This document shows positions 1-7,106 of a stretch of DNA of 12,678 bases, piece by piece. Every line of letters starts with the position of its first letter. Position 1 is the first letter of the stretch. The position numbers were made by a program, and so were the translations under genes. The notes under the pieces are model-generated. The model saw only the letters and a program-made list of their open reading frames with translations. It searched no databases and had not been told where the DNA came from. This DNA is from CAYVWB01 sp964455395 (GTDB taxonomy: Bacteria; Desulfobacterota; Desulfovibrionia; Desulfovibrionales; Desulfovibrionaceae), in assembly GCA_964455395.1 (NCBI GenBank), contig CAYVWB010000098.1, forward strand, positions 1 to 12,678, given 5' to 3'.

Positions 1-1070
1 AAGTTCCCCGCCCCCCCGCCGCCATACTCTTTCAGGATTTCGAGACGCTCTCGCGCCGCGCTTCGGAGTCGTTTTACCGCGCGCTCCTCGGCGCGGCGTA
101 CGACCCCGCGCGGCTCGCACCCGCCAAGGACGTGCTCGCCCTCCGCCAAGCGGACGCCCGCGCCGAAGCCGCCCTGGCGCACGCCGCGTTCCCCCCGCTC
201 GTCCTGCGCTCGCCCATCCGGCTGCCTCCCACGGCCGGCCCGGCGGATGATCCTCACAAAGCAGTGGCGCAGCTTACCCGCGCACGCCGCGCCATGCGAG
301 CCGGCCACGAGGCCTACGCCGCCGCCGTGGCCCTGGAGGCGCGCCACTGGCGCCGAATTCTGCAGCTGGAGGCGGCTGCTGTTTTGTTGGAAGCAGGCAT
401 GAGCCTGCCCCACCGCGACCTGGAACTGGACGAAGCCGCCTTGGACGTGGTGCTGGACGACCTCGCTCGCAGCCGCACCGCCCACGCCGCCGCCCGCGAA
501 AAGCTCGTCCCTTTCGAAAACGTCCGCCGCGCGCGCTTCGTCACCGCTCTCGCCCTCCTCTTCCACAACCACGGCGCCGCCACCATCCACGGCGTGAACG
601 CCATGCGCGCGCAAACACGCCGCGTGCTGCCGGCGTTTGTCGCGTTGGAGTCCCAGAGCGACGCCTTCGAACGCATCGCACAGCTGCTTGCCGTGAACGA
701 AGCCTTGGATGCAGCCCTCCACGGCGCCGAACGCAGCTCGCAACGCCGCGCCCTGGAAGCCCTCGCGCAGGAGTCCCTGCCTTCCCTGACCAAGGAGCTG
801 GAGACGACGCGCGCCGCCCTGATGCAGGTCCTCTCCCCCTTCGCCGAGCCCTCCACCCCATCCGCCCCTTGTGCTGGAGACGCCACGCTGGCGGCGCAGC
901 TTTTCCCAACGCCTGGAGACGCCGCCGCCCATACGCCGCTCACCACTGCCCGCCTGGCGCTCCACCGCGCCGAACGATTGCACCGCCGACTCGTCGGCCG
1001 GCTGGCTGTCGTCCTCCTCACCGTGGAGCGCGCATTCTCCCGCGAAACCTCCCGCCGCGCTGCGCCATAA
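1..1070 (+). CDS. Hypothetical helical protein, 3' part (5' end outside window)
   Basis: The frame is open from base 3 to the TAA at 1068-1070, giving 355 residues with no start needed inside the window, so the true start probably lies to the left; the GTG at 132 is only an internal possibility. The product is rich in Ala, Arg, Leu and Glu and reads as mostly amphipathic helix. There is one more hydrophobic patch (around ARFVTALALLFHNHG) but no clear membrane span and no catalytic motif I recognise. A Pro/Ala-rich linker (SPFAEPSTPSAPCAGD) separates the main helical part from a basic C-terminal helix ending RAAP. Third codon positions are strongly GC-biased in this frame, which supports real coding over the antisense ORF at 314-1462. 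It converges with the SpoIID gene. No function is assigned. Confidence 0.7.
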   Translation, partial: VPRPPAAILFQDFETLSRRASESFYRALLGAAYDPARLAPAKDVLALRQADARAEAALAHAAFPPLVLRSPIRLPPTAGPADDPHKAVAQLTRARRAMRAGHEAYAAAVALEARHWRRILQLEAAAVLLEAGMSLPHRDLELDEAALDVVLDDLARSRTAHAAAREKLVPFENVRRARFVTALALLFHNHGAATIHGVNAMRAQTRRVLPAFVALESQSDAFERIAQLLAVNEALDAALHGAERSSQRRALEALAQESLPSLTKELETTRAALMQVLSPFAEPSTPSAPCAGDATLAAQLFPTPGDAAAHTPLTTARLALHRAERLHRRLVGRLAVVLLTVERAFSRETSRRAAP

Positions 1071-1120
1071 GGACATCCTTCGCAACCGGCAACGCCCCGC
1101 CAAGGCGCAGCAGCTTTGCC

Positions 1121-1174
1121 CAGGGAGTTCAGGGAGTCCAGGATGTCCAGAATTTCCAGGACATTCAGGAAGCC
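1121..1174. repeat. 9-bp-period tandem repeat in convergent intergenic gap
   Basis: Six successive 9-base units fill this stretch. The first is CAGGGAGTT, then CAGGGAGTC, CAGGATGTC, CAGAATTTC, CAGGACATT and CAGGAAGCC, so CAG opens every unit and the rest drifts. It lies in the 168-bp gap (1071-1238) between the stop codons of two converging genes. A 6-bp inverted repeat, ATGTCC at 1143-1148 and GGACAT at 1159-1164, could form a small hairpin, but no T-run follows on either strand, so I do not call it a terminator. Islands with the same 9-bp period occur elsewhere in the window. Confidence 0.8.
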
Positions 1175-1238
1175 CCTGGCCGCACGCCACGCACACCCTT
1201 TCAGCTCAGCCCGCCATGTCTCGGGAAACGGCGGACGT

Positions 1239-2879
1239 CTATGGGTAGAGCGTGTGGAGTTCCGCTCGTGGGTAGTATGTATCAAGGATTTCGGGATACT
1301 GCGCGCCTTGCAGCGCCAAGCCCTGGGCGCCCCACTGGCTGAGCCCCACGCCATGACCGTAGCCCTGTCCCGTAAAGACGAAGCGGCTTCCCTCCCGGCG
1401 GACGTCGCAGAGCAGGCTCTTGAGTCGCGCTGCGCCCACGAGCAACCGGAAGCTGTTGCCATGCATGGAGATTTCGCCTGCGTCCGTGATGATCTCCACG
1501 CGGGCGATGCGGCCGGAGGCGGTGCGCTCCCTCACGCGCACGTCGCGTACGCGTCGCACCTGGAAACCGTTGCGCGCCAGCAGCCCCGCCATCTCGGCGG
1601 AGTCCACGGCGTGGCCCCACCGCAGCGGTTTCGTCGCCATGGTCACGGGGTCGGCAGCGTGGGCGAGGTAAGGCATGTCCGCCGCCCAAACCGCGGCGTC
1701 GTCCTCCAGACGACCTCCGGAATGCGCATGGAACGCGGTGAAGGCTGTTTCCCCATCATAGCGGAGGATGCGGCCACGGGTGGCGCGCACGGCCTCTCGA
1801 GTGGTGGGGCTGGCGGCGCCCATGCCCACGTAGGCCTGATCCATGACGCCGGCGGTGAGGTCGTACGGTTTGCCCGTGGGCTGGACGCCTTCGAGCAGCC
1901 GCCACGCAAAGGTCCGCGCCGCCACGGCCTGGGCCGCCAAGGCTTCCGGCGCGAAGGAAGGCGGCATCTCCGCGGGGAGCACGCCATCCAGATAGGCTTC
2001 CAACGGGAGTCTGTTCACCAGCAACAGCATGCGGCCCTGCGCGATGACGATGGCTTCGCCGGCGTAATCCCTGCCGGCGTGGACGAAGCGCTCTCCATCA
2101 GGGGCAAAAGCGATCTTCTCGCCAAGCTCGCGGCCTTCCATGCTCACGGCGTCGTGCTGCGCGGAGAGGCGATAACGCCCCGGCGGCAACGCATCCTGCC
2201 GACCGTTCGCCGCGGCGATGTCCGCGCCCTCCGGCAGCTCCAGCTCCAGGCTCTCCGCCTCCGCCAGCAGGACCCGCACCGTGGGCTCCTGGTGGACGAG
2301 CTCGGGCAATTCGGGGTGGGCGTGGCCGGGCGCGCCCGCAGCTTCCTCGTCGATGCGTTGCACCATGTACCGCGCCGTGGCGGTCTTGCGCGCGTTCGGG
2401 AAGAGCTCCAGGTAGCGTTTGAACCGGAGCCGGGCGTCCACCAGCTGACCGCGGCCGTAGAGCAGCATGCCGGAGTTGAAGTAGGCGTTGGCCAGGTTCC
2501 AGTTGCCGGGGTACCCCGTGATGGCGCGGTCGTAATACGCCAGGGCGTCGCTTTCGCGTCCCAGAAACAGCGCCAGGGCGTCCGCGACCCGCACCAGGCA
2601 GTACACCACGTAGTCGTCATCGTTGGTGAGCCGTGCGAGATCTTCATAAAGGGCGAGGCTTTCCAGCACCTGACCGCCATCGAAAAGGGCGTGGGCGCGG
2701 CGCAACAGAGGCTCCGGATCGAAACGCGGCATCGCCGTGGCGGGCTCCGCTTCGGCGTCGCGGCGTTCCTTGGCGGGTTGATCGAGGGCGAACGCCGTCT
2801 GGCCCAGGCCAAGACACGTCGCCAGCGCCAGCAACGTGCAGACGAGCTGAAACGAGGCGGCGCGGCGGCGACGCCGCAT
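1239..2879 (-). CDS. Exported TPR–SpoIID/LytB-domain protein
   Basis: The product is 546 residues starting at the ATG at 2877-2879. The open frame extends upstream into miaA, but only this start gives a signal peptide: an Arg-rich n-region (MRRRRR), a hydrophobic core to about residue 29, and cleavage after AFA (31). A Cys at 22 lacks a proper lipobox (T at -1). Residues 55-180 resemble TPR repeats. Residues 200-546 are a SpoIID/LytB domain: VRVLLAE (201-207), VLPAEMPPSFAPEALAAQAV (300-319, with the conserved Glu304), AHSGG (385-389) and GYGHGVGLSQWGA (507-519). SpoIID of Bacillus is a lytic transglycosylase acting on stem-stripped peptidoglycan; homologues in non-sporulating Gram-negatives probably act on periplasmic murein. 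The start lies 47 nt after the miaA stop with no strong Shine-Dalgarno, so it is likely the last gene of that operon. Confidence 0.88.
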   Translation of the reverse strand: MRRRRRAASFQLVCTLLALATCLGLGQTAFALDQPAKERRDAEAEPATAMPRFDPEPLLRRAHALFDGGQVLESLALYEDLARLTNDDDYVVYCLVRVADALALFLGRESDALAYYDRAITGYPGNWNLANAYFNSGMLLYGRGQLVDARLRFKRYLELFPNARKTATARYMVQRIDEEAAGAPGHAHPELPELVHQEPTVRVLLAEAESLELELPEGADIAAANGRQDALPPGRYRLSAQHDAVSMEGRELGEKIAFAPDGERFVHAGRDYAGEAIVIAQGRMLLLVNRLPLEAYLDGVLPAEMPPSFAPEALAAQAVAARTFAWRLLEGVQPTGKPYDLTAGVMDQAYVGMGAASPTTREAVRATRGRILRYDGETAFTAFHAHSGGRLEDDAAVWAADMPYLAHAADPVTMATKPLRWGHAVDSAEMAGLLARNGFQVRRVRDVRVRERTASGRIARVEIITDAGEISMHGNSFRLLVGAARLKSLLCDVRREGSRFVFTGQGYGHGVGLSQWGAQGLALQGAQYPEILDTYYPRAELHTLYP

Positions 2880-2926
2880 ACCCGGCCGAACGGATGGGGA
2901 CTGTCCCGTGTGATCTGCGATGGCTT

Positions 2927-3865
2927 TCAGTGGAGGAACTCCTCGGCGAGCCGGAGCGCCTGGTCCACGGCGGTCGGCGCGTCGGCTTGCAGTCTGGCTG
3001 CAAAATCCTGCTTGTTCAGAAACCACGTACGCTGGCGTTTGGCGTAGGCTTTGGTGTGCTTCAGCCAGCGTGCGTGCGCTTCATCCATACCATACTTGCC
3101 CTGCAAAACGCCAAGGAGTTCTCCACACCCGATACCGGACCAACCCGGCGCTGTCGGATCGGGACAACGAGCCCACGCCCCACGCGCTTCCTCCACGGCG
3201 CCAGCCGCCAGCATGGCGTGGATGCGGCGCTCCAACCGTTCGTGGAGCCTGGTTTTTTCCATGTCCAACCAGATGGCGCAGGCCTCCACGGGGGTGGGCG
3301 GCGCGGTCTGCGCGTGGTGCGTGGAAAGGGGGACGCCTGTGGCGTCGTACACCTCCAAGGCGCGCAGGGTGCGTTGCGTGTCATTGGGATGGATGCGTTC
3401 CGCGCTGAGGGTGTCCACTTGCGCCAGCCGCTTTCGCAAGGCGGGCAATCCCTTCGCCTGAAGGTCGCGGTGGAGCGCCTCGCGCACGGTCTGCGGGATT
3501 TCCGGAATATCCGCCAACCCTTCCAGAAAGGCTTTCAGGTAAAACCCCGTGCCCCCCACCAGCAAGGGGACGCGCCCGCGTTCGGCGACCTCCCGGGCCG
3601 TGGCGTGGGCCATGGCTGCAAAGCGCGCCGCGGTCATGGCGTCCTCGCTGCGCAGAAATCCATAGAGATGATGCGGAACGCCGGCCTGCTCTTCCGGGGT
3701 GGGCTGCGCCGTGATGATGGGGAAATCCCGGTAGAGCTGGCGCGAATCCAGGTTCACCACTTCCCCGGGCAAACGCTCGGCCAGGGTGATGGCGGCTTCG
3801 GTCTTGCCGGCGCCGGTCTGACCCACCAGGCAGACCACGCGCAAAGGCGGTTTCGTCACACGCAT
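2927..3865 (-). CDS. miaA: tRNA dimethylallyltransferase
   Basis: MiaA transfers a dimethylallyl group from DMAPP to N6 of A37 in tRNAs that read codons starting with U. The 312-residue product is normal for the family. Visible motifs are the P-loop GQTGAGKT (15-22), the DSRQLYRDFPI segment (40-50, family consensus DSRQVYRxxxI), GGTGFYLKAFLEGL (104-117), NDTQRTLRALEVY (161-173) and TKAYAKRQRTWF (271-282). The usual IGYKE motif reads IGCGEL here (245-250). The ATG at 3863-3865 is the only sensible start before the P-loop; the open frame continues upstream but runs into coaD. The bases before it lack a purine-rich ribosome site, and it follows the coaD stop by 26 nt, so re-initiation by ribosomes leaving coaD is plausible. 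A 47-nt gap leads to the SpoIID gene. Confidence 0.95.
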   Translation of the reverse strand: MRVTKPPLRVVCLVGQTGAGKTEAAITLAERLPGEVVNLDSRQLYRDFPIITAQPTPEEQAGVPHHLYGFLRSEDAMTAARFAAMAHATAREVAERGRVPLLVGGTGFYLKAFLEGLADIPEIPQTVREALHRDLQAKGLPALRKRLAQVDTLSAERIHPNDTQRTLRALEVYDATGVPLSTHHAQTAPPTPVEACAIWLDMEKTRLHERLERRIHAMLAAGAVEEARGAWARCPDPTAPGWSGIGCGELLGVLQGKYGMDEAHARWLKHTKAYAKRQRTWFLNKQDFAARLQADAPTAVDQALRLAEEFLH

Positions 3866-3891
3866 GGCGGGGAGGCTTGCACGCGCGCGGC

Positions 3892-4497
3892 TCAAGCCTC
3901 GGGCGCTGCGTCCCAGCCGCGACAGCCGTCGGGGCCGTCGGGGTCGTCGGGGTCGTCGGGGTCGCCGCCGTCGGACCTCTGTCGCGGGGTGAGCGGCGAG
4001 TGCGCAGCCGCGGCGGCCATGGCCGGGAAACATTCCAGCATGCGCGTGTAGACGGGATCCGGCACCAGACCGCGGACATCGCCCCCAGCGTGCGCCACTT
4101 CCTTGACAATGGTGGAGCTGATGTAGAGCCAGCGGTAGTCCGTCATCAGAAAGACCGTCTCGATCTGTCGCTCCAGCTTGCGATTCATGAGCGCCATCTG
4201 GAACTCGTACTCGAAATCCGAGACAGCGCGCATGCCGCGCAGGATGGCGCAGGCGCCGGCTTCCCGGACGTAATCCACCAGCAACCCGTTGAACCCCTCC
4301 ACGCTGACCCGGCTCTCGGCCGCGAAGGTTTTTTCGATGAGCGCCACCCGCTCCCGGAAGTCGAAGAGCGGTTTCTTGGTGGAGATGTTGGCCGGCGCGA
4401 CGATGATGTGGTCGAAGATCTTCAGGCCGCGCTTGACGATGCCCACGTGGCCGAAAGTAAGGGGATCGAACGTGCCGGGATAGACGGCGGTTTTCAT
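3892..4497 (-). CDS. coaD: Phosphopantetheine adenylyltransferase with repeat-derived C-terminal tail
   Basis: CoaD (PPAT) catalyses the penultimate step of coenzyme A synthesis: 4'-phosphopantetheine plus ATP gives dephospho-CoA. The nucleotidyltransferase signature is intact: YPGTFDPLTFGH (6-17, the TxGH motif), RGMRAVSDFEYEFQMA (88-102), the FLMTD segment (116-120) and ISSTIVKEVA (126-135). The first 160 or so residues match the usual length of about 159-165. The remaining 40 are an extra tail, partly made of 9-bp DNA repeats and reading Asp-Pro-Asp / Gly-Pro-Asp (179-191). The ATG at 4495-4497 overlaps the rsmD TGA by four bases (ATGA), and GGAGG at 4503-4507 lies five bases upstream, so it is translationally coupled to rsmD. 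The tail seems unlikely to be needed for catalysis (inference). Confidence 0.96.
   Translation of the reverse strand: MKTAVYPGTFDPLTFGHVGIVKRGLKIFDHIIVAPANISTKKPLFDFRERVALIEKTFAAESRVSVEGFNGLLVDYVREAGACAILRGMRAVSDFEYEFQMALMNRKLERQIETVFLMTDYRWLYISSTIVKEVAHAGGDVRGLVPDPVYTRMLECFPAMAAAAAHSPLTPRQRSDGGDPDDPDDPDGPDGCRGWDAAPEA
3928..3963. repeat. 9-bp tandem repeat in the 3' end of coaD
   Basis: Four units of GTCGGGGTC (the first is GTCGGGGCC) sit head to tail, followed by a degenerate unit at 3964-3972. Four GGGG runs at 3931-3934, 3940-3943, 3949-3952 and 3958-3961 are separated by five-base loops, which fits the canonical G-quadruplex pattern on the + strand (the template strand of coaD). The array is in frame and encodes the Asp/Pro/Gly tail of CoaD. 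Confidence 0.9.
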
Positions 4498-5156
4498 GGC
4501 GCCCTCCAGAGCAGGATGCGGGTCTGACCATAGACGCGGTCCGTCTCCAGCACAAGGCCTGGCGCGGAGACGGTTTCCGAGGCGTCCGGCGAACTCGTTC
4601 CGGGACCGCGCGGCATGGCTGGGACAACTGGGACAACTGGGTTAGCTGGGACGGCGGGGATGGTCGGGATGGGGGCGTGGGTCTCGATCTCCGCGGAGAC
4701 CATCGCTCCCGGCGCGAGCCACCCTTTCTTCACCAACTGGACGAGACACCGCGCAGTGAGATTCTGGCCGTAAGGGGGGTCCACGAAGACGAGGTCGAAC
4801 GGGGCCTCGCGTCCCGGACCCTTCGCCAGAAAGGGGATGGTGTCCGTGTTCACCACGCGCGCCATGGGCGGGCCCAGCTCCAGCTCCGCCAGCGTCTTCT
4901 TCAGCGCGTTCACGGCGGGTCTGGAGAGCTCCACCATGAACGCAGCGCCGGCCCCACGGGAGAGGGCTTCCAGCGCCAGCGCGCCGGACCCCGCGAAGCA
5001 GTCCAGCACGCGGGCTCCCGGCTGCAGGCCGTCACGCGCGTCCAGCATGTTGAAGAGCGCCTCGCGGACCTTGGCCGTGGCGGGTCGGTAGCCGGGCCCC
5101 TCCACGGTATGGATGCGGCGGCTTCTGTATTTGCCGGCGATGATGCGCACACTCAT
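4494..5156 (-). CDS. rsmD: 16S rRNA (guanine966-N2)-methyltransferase with inserted repeat loop
   Basis: RsmD methylates G966 of 16S rRNA in the assembled small subunit using S-adenosylmethionine. The family start MSVRIIAGKYRSR, the RPATAKVREALFNML segment (24-38), the AdoMet-binding LDCFAGSGALALEALSRGA (51-69) and the catalytic DPPYG (126-130) are all present. Between the last core strand (AMVSAEIE, 151-158) and the final strand pair (VLETDRVYGQTRILLWR, 202-218) lie about 40 extra residues rich in Pro, Val and Ala; residues 163-180 are encoded by 9-bp repeats. In ordinary RsmD this loop is short. The product is 220 residues versus about 180-200 in the family. The ATG at 5154-5156 has GGAGG seven bases upstream. 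It follows the metallohydrolase gene by 64 nt and overlaps coaD by ATGA. Confidence 0.95.
   Translation of the reverse strand: MSVRIIAGKYRSRRIHTVEGPGYRPATAKVREALFNMLDARDGLQPGARVLDCFAGSGALALEALSRGAGAAFMVELSRPAVNALKKTLAELELGPPMARVVNTDTIPFLAKGPGREAPFDLVFVDPPYGQNLTARCLVQLVKKGWLAPGAMVSAEIETHAPIPTIPAVPANPVVPVVPAMPRGPGTSSPDASETVSAPGLVLETDRVYGQTRILLWRAP
4618..4671. repeat. 9-bp tandem repeat inside rsmD
   Basis: Six 9-base units run head to tail: GCTGGGACA, ACTGGGACA, ACTGGGTTA, GCTGGGACG, GCGGGGATG and GTCGGGATG, followed by a further G-run to 4675. G-runs recur every nine bases with loops of about six, a canonical G-quadruplex pattern on the + strand, which is the template strand of rsmD. The array is in frame with rsmD and encodes repeated Pro-Xaa-Xaa triplets (Pro-Val/Ile/Ala). 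Confidence 0.9.
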
Positions 5157-5220
5157 GCGCAGCCTCCGGTGTGGGCCGCTTCAAGGCCTTCGGGAAAAGC
5201 AAGGAGGTGCATGACGGGTC

Positions 5221-6900
5221 TCATACCTCCGAGACGAGCTTGGCCAACTCGCCGGCGACATCCACCAGCCGATCGCGCAATTCGCTCTGGTCCACCCAGG
5301 GTTTGTGTTCCAGCTCGGCCAGCCGTGCGCGCAGCTCCACCAGTTTGGCTTCGTTCTCCTGGAGCACGTATTCCCAATCGATGCGGGGGTAAGCGCGTTC
5401 AGGCTGGGGCCGCAGCTCCATGGCCTTGCCGGGCGCGAGGTAGACTTCCTCCAGATAACTGGGGATGTTGACGTCCAGGCCCATGCGCTCCCGGATGAGG
5501 GTGGCGAGGACTTCTTGCGCTTCGGGTTCGCCGTGGATCAAAAAGACCTCCATGCCGGGATGGTCGAAGGCGTCCACCCACTCCAGGATCTGACTCTGTC
5601 CCGCATGCGCCGAGAACCCGCCGATGGTGAAGACCCGGGCTTTCACCGCGATGTCCTCCCCGAAGAGACGCACGGTCTCGGCGCCGTCCACGATCTTGCG
5701 GCCCGGGGTTCCTCTGGCCTGATAGCCCACGAAGACGACGCTGGCTCCCTCCCGCCAGAGGTTGTGACGCAGGTGGTGCTTGATGCGGCCAGCGTTGCAC
5801 ATGCCTGAAGCGGAGATGACCACGGCGGCGCCCGGCTCCGCGTTGATGGCCTTGGACTCCTCGGTCTTCAGAGTATAGCGCAGATTCGGCAGGGAGAGGG
5901 GGTCCTCCCCTTTGTCCAGGATGGCCTGGGTCTCCTTGTCGAAGAAGTCCTTGTGGAGCCGGAAGACTTCTGTGGCGCGGATGGCCATGGGGCTGTCCAG
6001 GTAGACGGGCATGTCCGCCGGGAGTTTGCCTTCCTGACTGAGGAGATAGAGGCAGTAGATGACCTCTTGGGTGCGCTCCACGGCGAAAGCCGGAATGATG
6101 ACCTTCTCCCCGCGCTGGTAGCTGTAGGCGATGGCTTCAGCGAGTTCCTCGCGACTGGCGCCTTCGTTCTTGTGGTTGCGGTCGCCGTAAGTGGATTCCA
6201 CGAAAAGATAGTCGATCTGGGTGGCTGCGGCAGGGAGGCTCGGGTCGTGCATGAGCAGCTGATCCGGCCGGCCCAGGTCCCCCGAGAAGAGCAGCCGGGT
6301 GTGCCCCACGGCGCTGTTCGGGGAGAAGGCTTGCGTTCCTTGCGCCGCGCCGGCGTCATCGCCCTCATCCGGCGCTTCGTCCACGCGCACTTCCAGAAAC
6401 GCCGAGCCCAGGATATGGCCCGCGTCCTCGTATAGCACGGCCACGCCGGGCGCGGGTTCGAACTCCACGCCGTAGGTGACGGCTTCGAAAAGCTCCATGG
6501 TCTTGCGGGCGTGTTCTTGAGTGTAGAGCGGCTCCACGGGTTTCTTGGCTTTGCGGCGCTTCTTGCGGTTTTGCCACTCTGCTTCCATTTCCTGGATGTG
6601 GGCGGAATCCAGCAGCATGATCTCCAGCAGGTCGCGGGTGGGAGCCGTGGCGTAGATGGGGCCTTTGAAGCCTTCCTTGACCATCTTGGGCAGGAGTCCC
6701 GAGTGGTCGATGTGAGCGTGGGTGAGGAGGATGAAATCGATCTGCTCGGGCAGGTAGGCCTCCATGGCGAGGTTGCGTTCGTCTATCTCGCGGTTGCCTT
6801 GGTGCATGCCGCAGTCCACGGCGAAGCGCGCCTGGCTGGTCTCGATGAGATAACACGACCCCGTGACGGCTTGCGCCGCGCCCAGAAACTGTATTTTCAT
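5221..6900 (-). CDS. MBL-fold / beta-CASP RNA metallohydrolase (CPSF73-like)
   Basis: The 559-residue product starts at the ATG at 6898-6900, with AAGGA eight bases upstream (6909-6913). It is a two-metal hydrolase of the beta-CASP group, whose members are RNA endo- or exonucleases. Metal-binding motifs are THAHIDHSG (60-68), the His in AGHILGSA (160-167) and GDLG (207-210). Beta-CASP motifs follow: VESTYGDR (234-241), ISASGMCNAGR (362-372) with KHHLRHNL (374-381), and FSAHAG (429-434). The last HG of FLIHGEPEAQ (453-462) is also typical. A Lys/Arg cluster (NRKKRRKAKK, 111-120) and an acidic insertion (174-190) are extra loops. The C-terminal 50 or so residues are a probable coiled coil absent from shorter family members. 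It heads the rsmD–coaD–miaA run. The exact RNA substrate is unknown. Confidence 0.93.
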   Translation of the reverse strand: MKIQFLGAAQAVTGSCYLIETSQARFAVDCGMHQGNREIDERNLAMEAYLPEQIDFILLTHAHIDHSGLLPKMVKEGFKGPIYATAPTRDLLEIMLLDSAHIQEMEAEWQNRKKRRKAKKPVEPLYTQEHARKTMELFEAVTYGVEFEPAPGVAVLYEDAGHILGSAFLEVRVDEAPDEGDDAGAAQGTQAFSPNSAVGHTRLLFSGDLGRPDQLLMHDPSLPAAATQIDYLFVESTYGDRNHKNEGASREELAEAIAYSYQRGEKVIIPAFAVERTQEVIYCLYLLSQEGKLPADMPVYLDSPMAIRATEVFRLHKDFFDKETQAILDKGEDPLSLPNLRYTLKTEESKAINAEPGAAVVISASGMCNAGRIKHHLRHNLWREGASVVFVGYQARGTPGRKIVDGAETVRLFGEDIAVKARVFTIGGFSAHAGQSQILEWVDAFDHPGMEVFLIHGEPEAQEVLATLIRERMGLDVNIPSYLEEVYLAPGKAMELRPQPERAYPRIDWEYVLQENEAKLVELRARLAELEHKPWVDQSELRDRLVDVAGELAKLVSEV

Positions 6901-7106
6901 GCGACCCGTCCTTCGATCTTGGTGACAGACAATGGGGCGGTCCTTGTTCACGTGGGCGGTCATCGTGACGCCCCGCCGACGCTCCATGGCGACAGCCTTT
7001 TGCGCAAAACGCCTGCATGGCGTTGTCTCACGCTGCGGGAGTATGCGATAAAGCGGGTAGAAGCGCAAACAGCGCTGCTCGTCAACTCTTTCACAAGGAC
7101 CGCATC
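6901..7106. promoter_or_regulatory. Divergent promoter region between metallohydrolase and LOG genes
   Basis: This 206-bp gap separates two divergently read genes, so it should carry a promoter for each. For the rightward gene a weak pair is visible: TTGTCT (7023-7028), an 18-bp spacer and GATAAA (7047-7052), each matching four of six sigma-70 consensus bases. For the leftward gene TTGACG (minus strand, 7080-7085) is a good -35, but the -10 at the right distance is poor, so I do not commit to it. The ORFs reaching into this gap from both sides lack ribosome sites at their upstream starts and are not real extensions. Confidence 0.5.
6998..7024. promoter_or_regulatory. Two overlapping palindromes, possible operator
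   Basis: TTTTGCGCAAAA at 6998-7009 is a perfect 12-bp palindrome. It overlaps by two bases an inverted repeat with arms AACGCC (7008-7013) and GGCGTT (7019-7024) around a TGCAT centre. The second overlaps the candidate -35 of the LOG gene by two bases, a position suited to a repressor or activator site acting on one or both divergent genes. No regulator family is identifiable from the bases alone. Confidence 0.35.

Noticed and set aside
1143..1164. ATGTCC/GGACAT inverted repeat as a terminator between converging genes
   Set aside because: A six-pair stem with a ten-base loop and no following T-run on either strand; it probably arises by chance from the 9-bp units.
314..1462. 382-codon leftward ORF across the left-edge gene, the gap and the SpoIID 3' end
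   Set aside because: It overlaps two better-supported genes in full and crosses the intergenic repeat. The product is Arg/Ser/Ala-rich noise without motifs.
1116..3047. 643-codon rightward ORF antisense to the SpoIID gene
   Set aside because: Its codon positions mirror the third-position GC bias of the leftward gene. It has no family motifs, while the opposite strand encodes a clear signal peptide and SpoIID domain.
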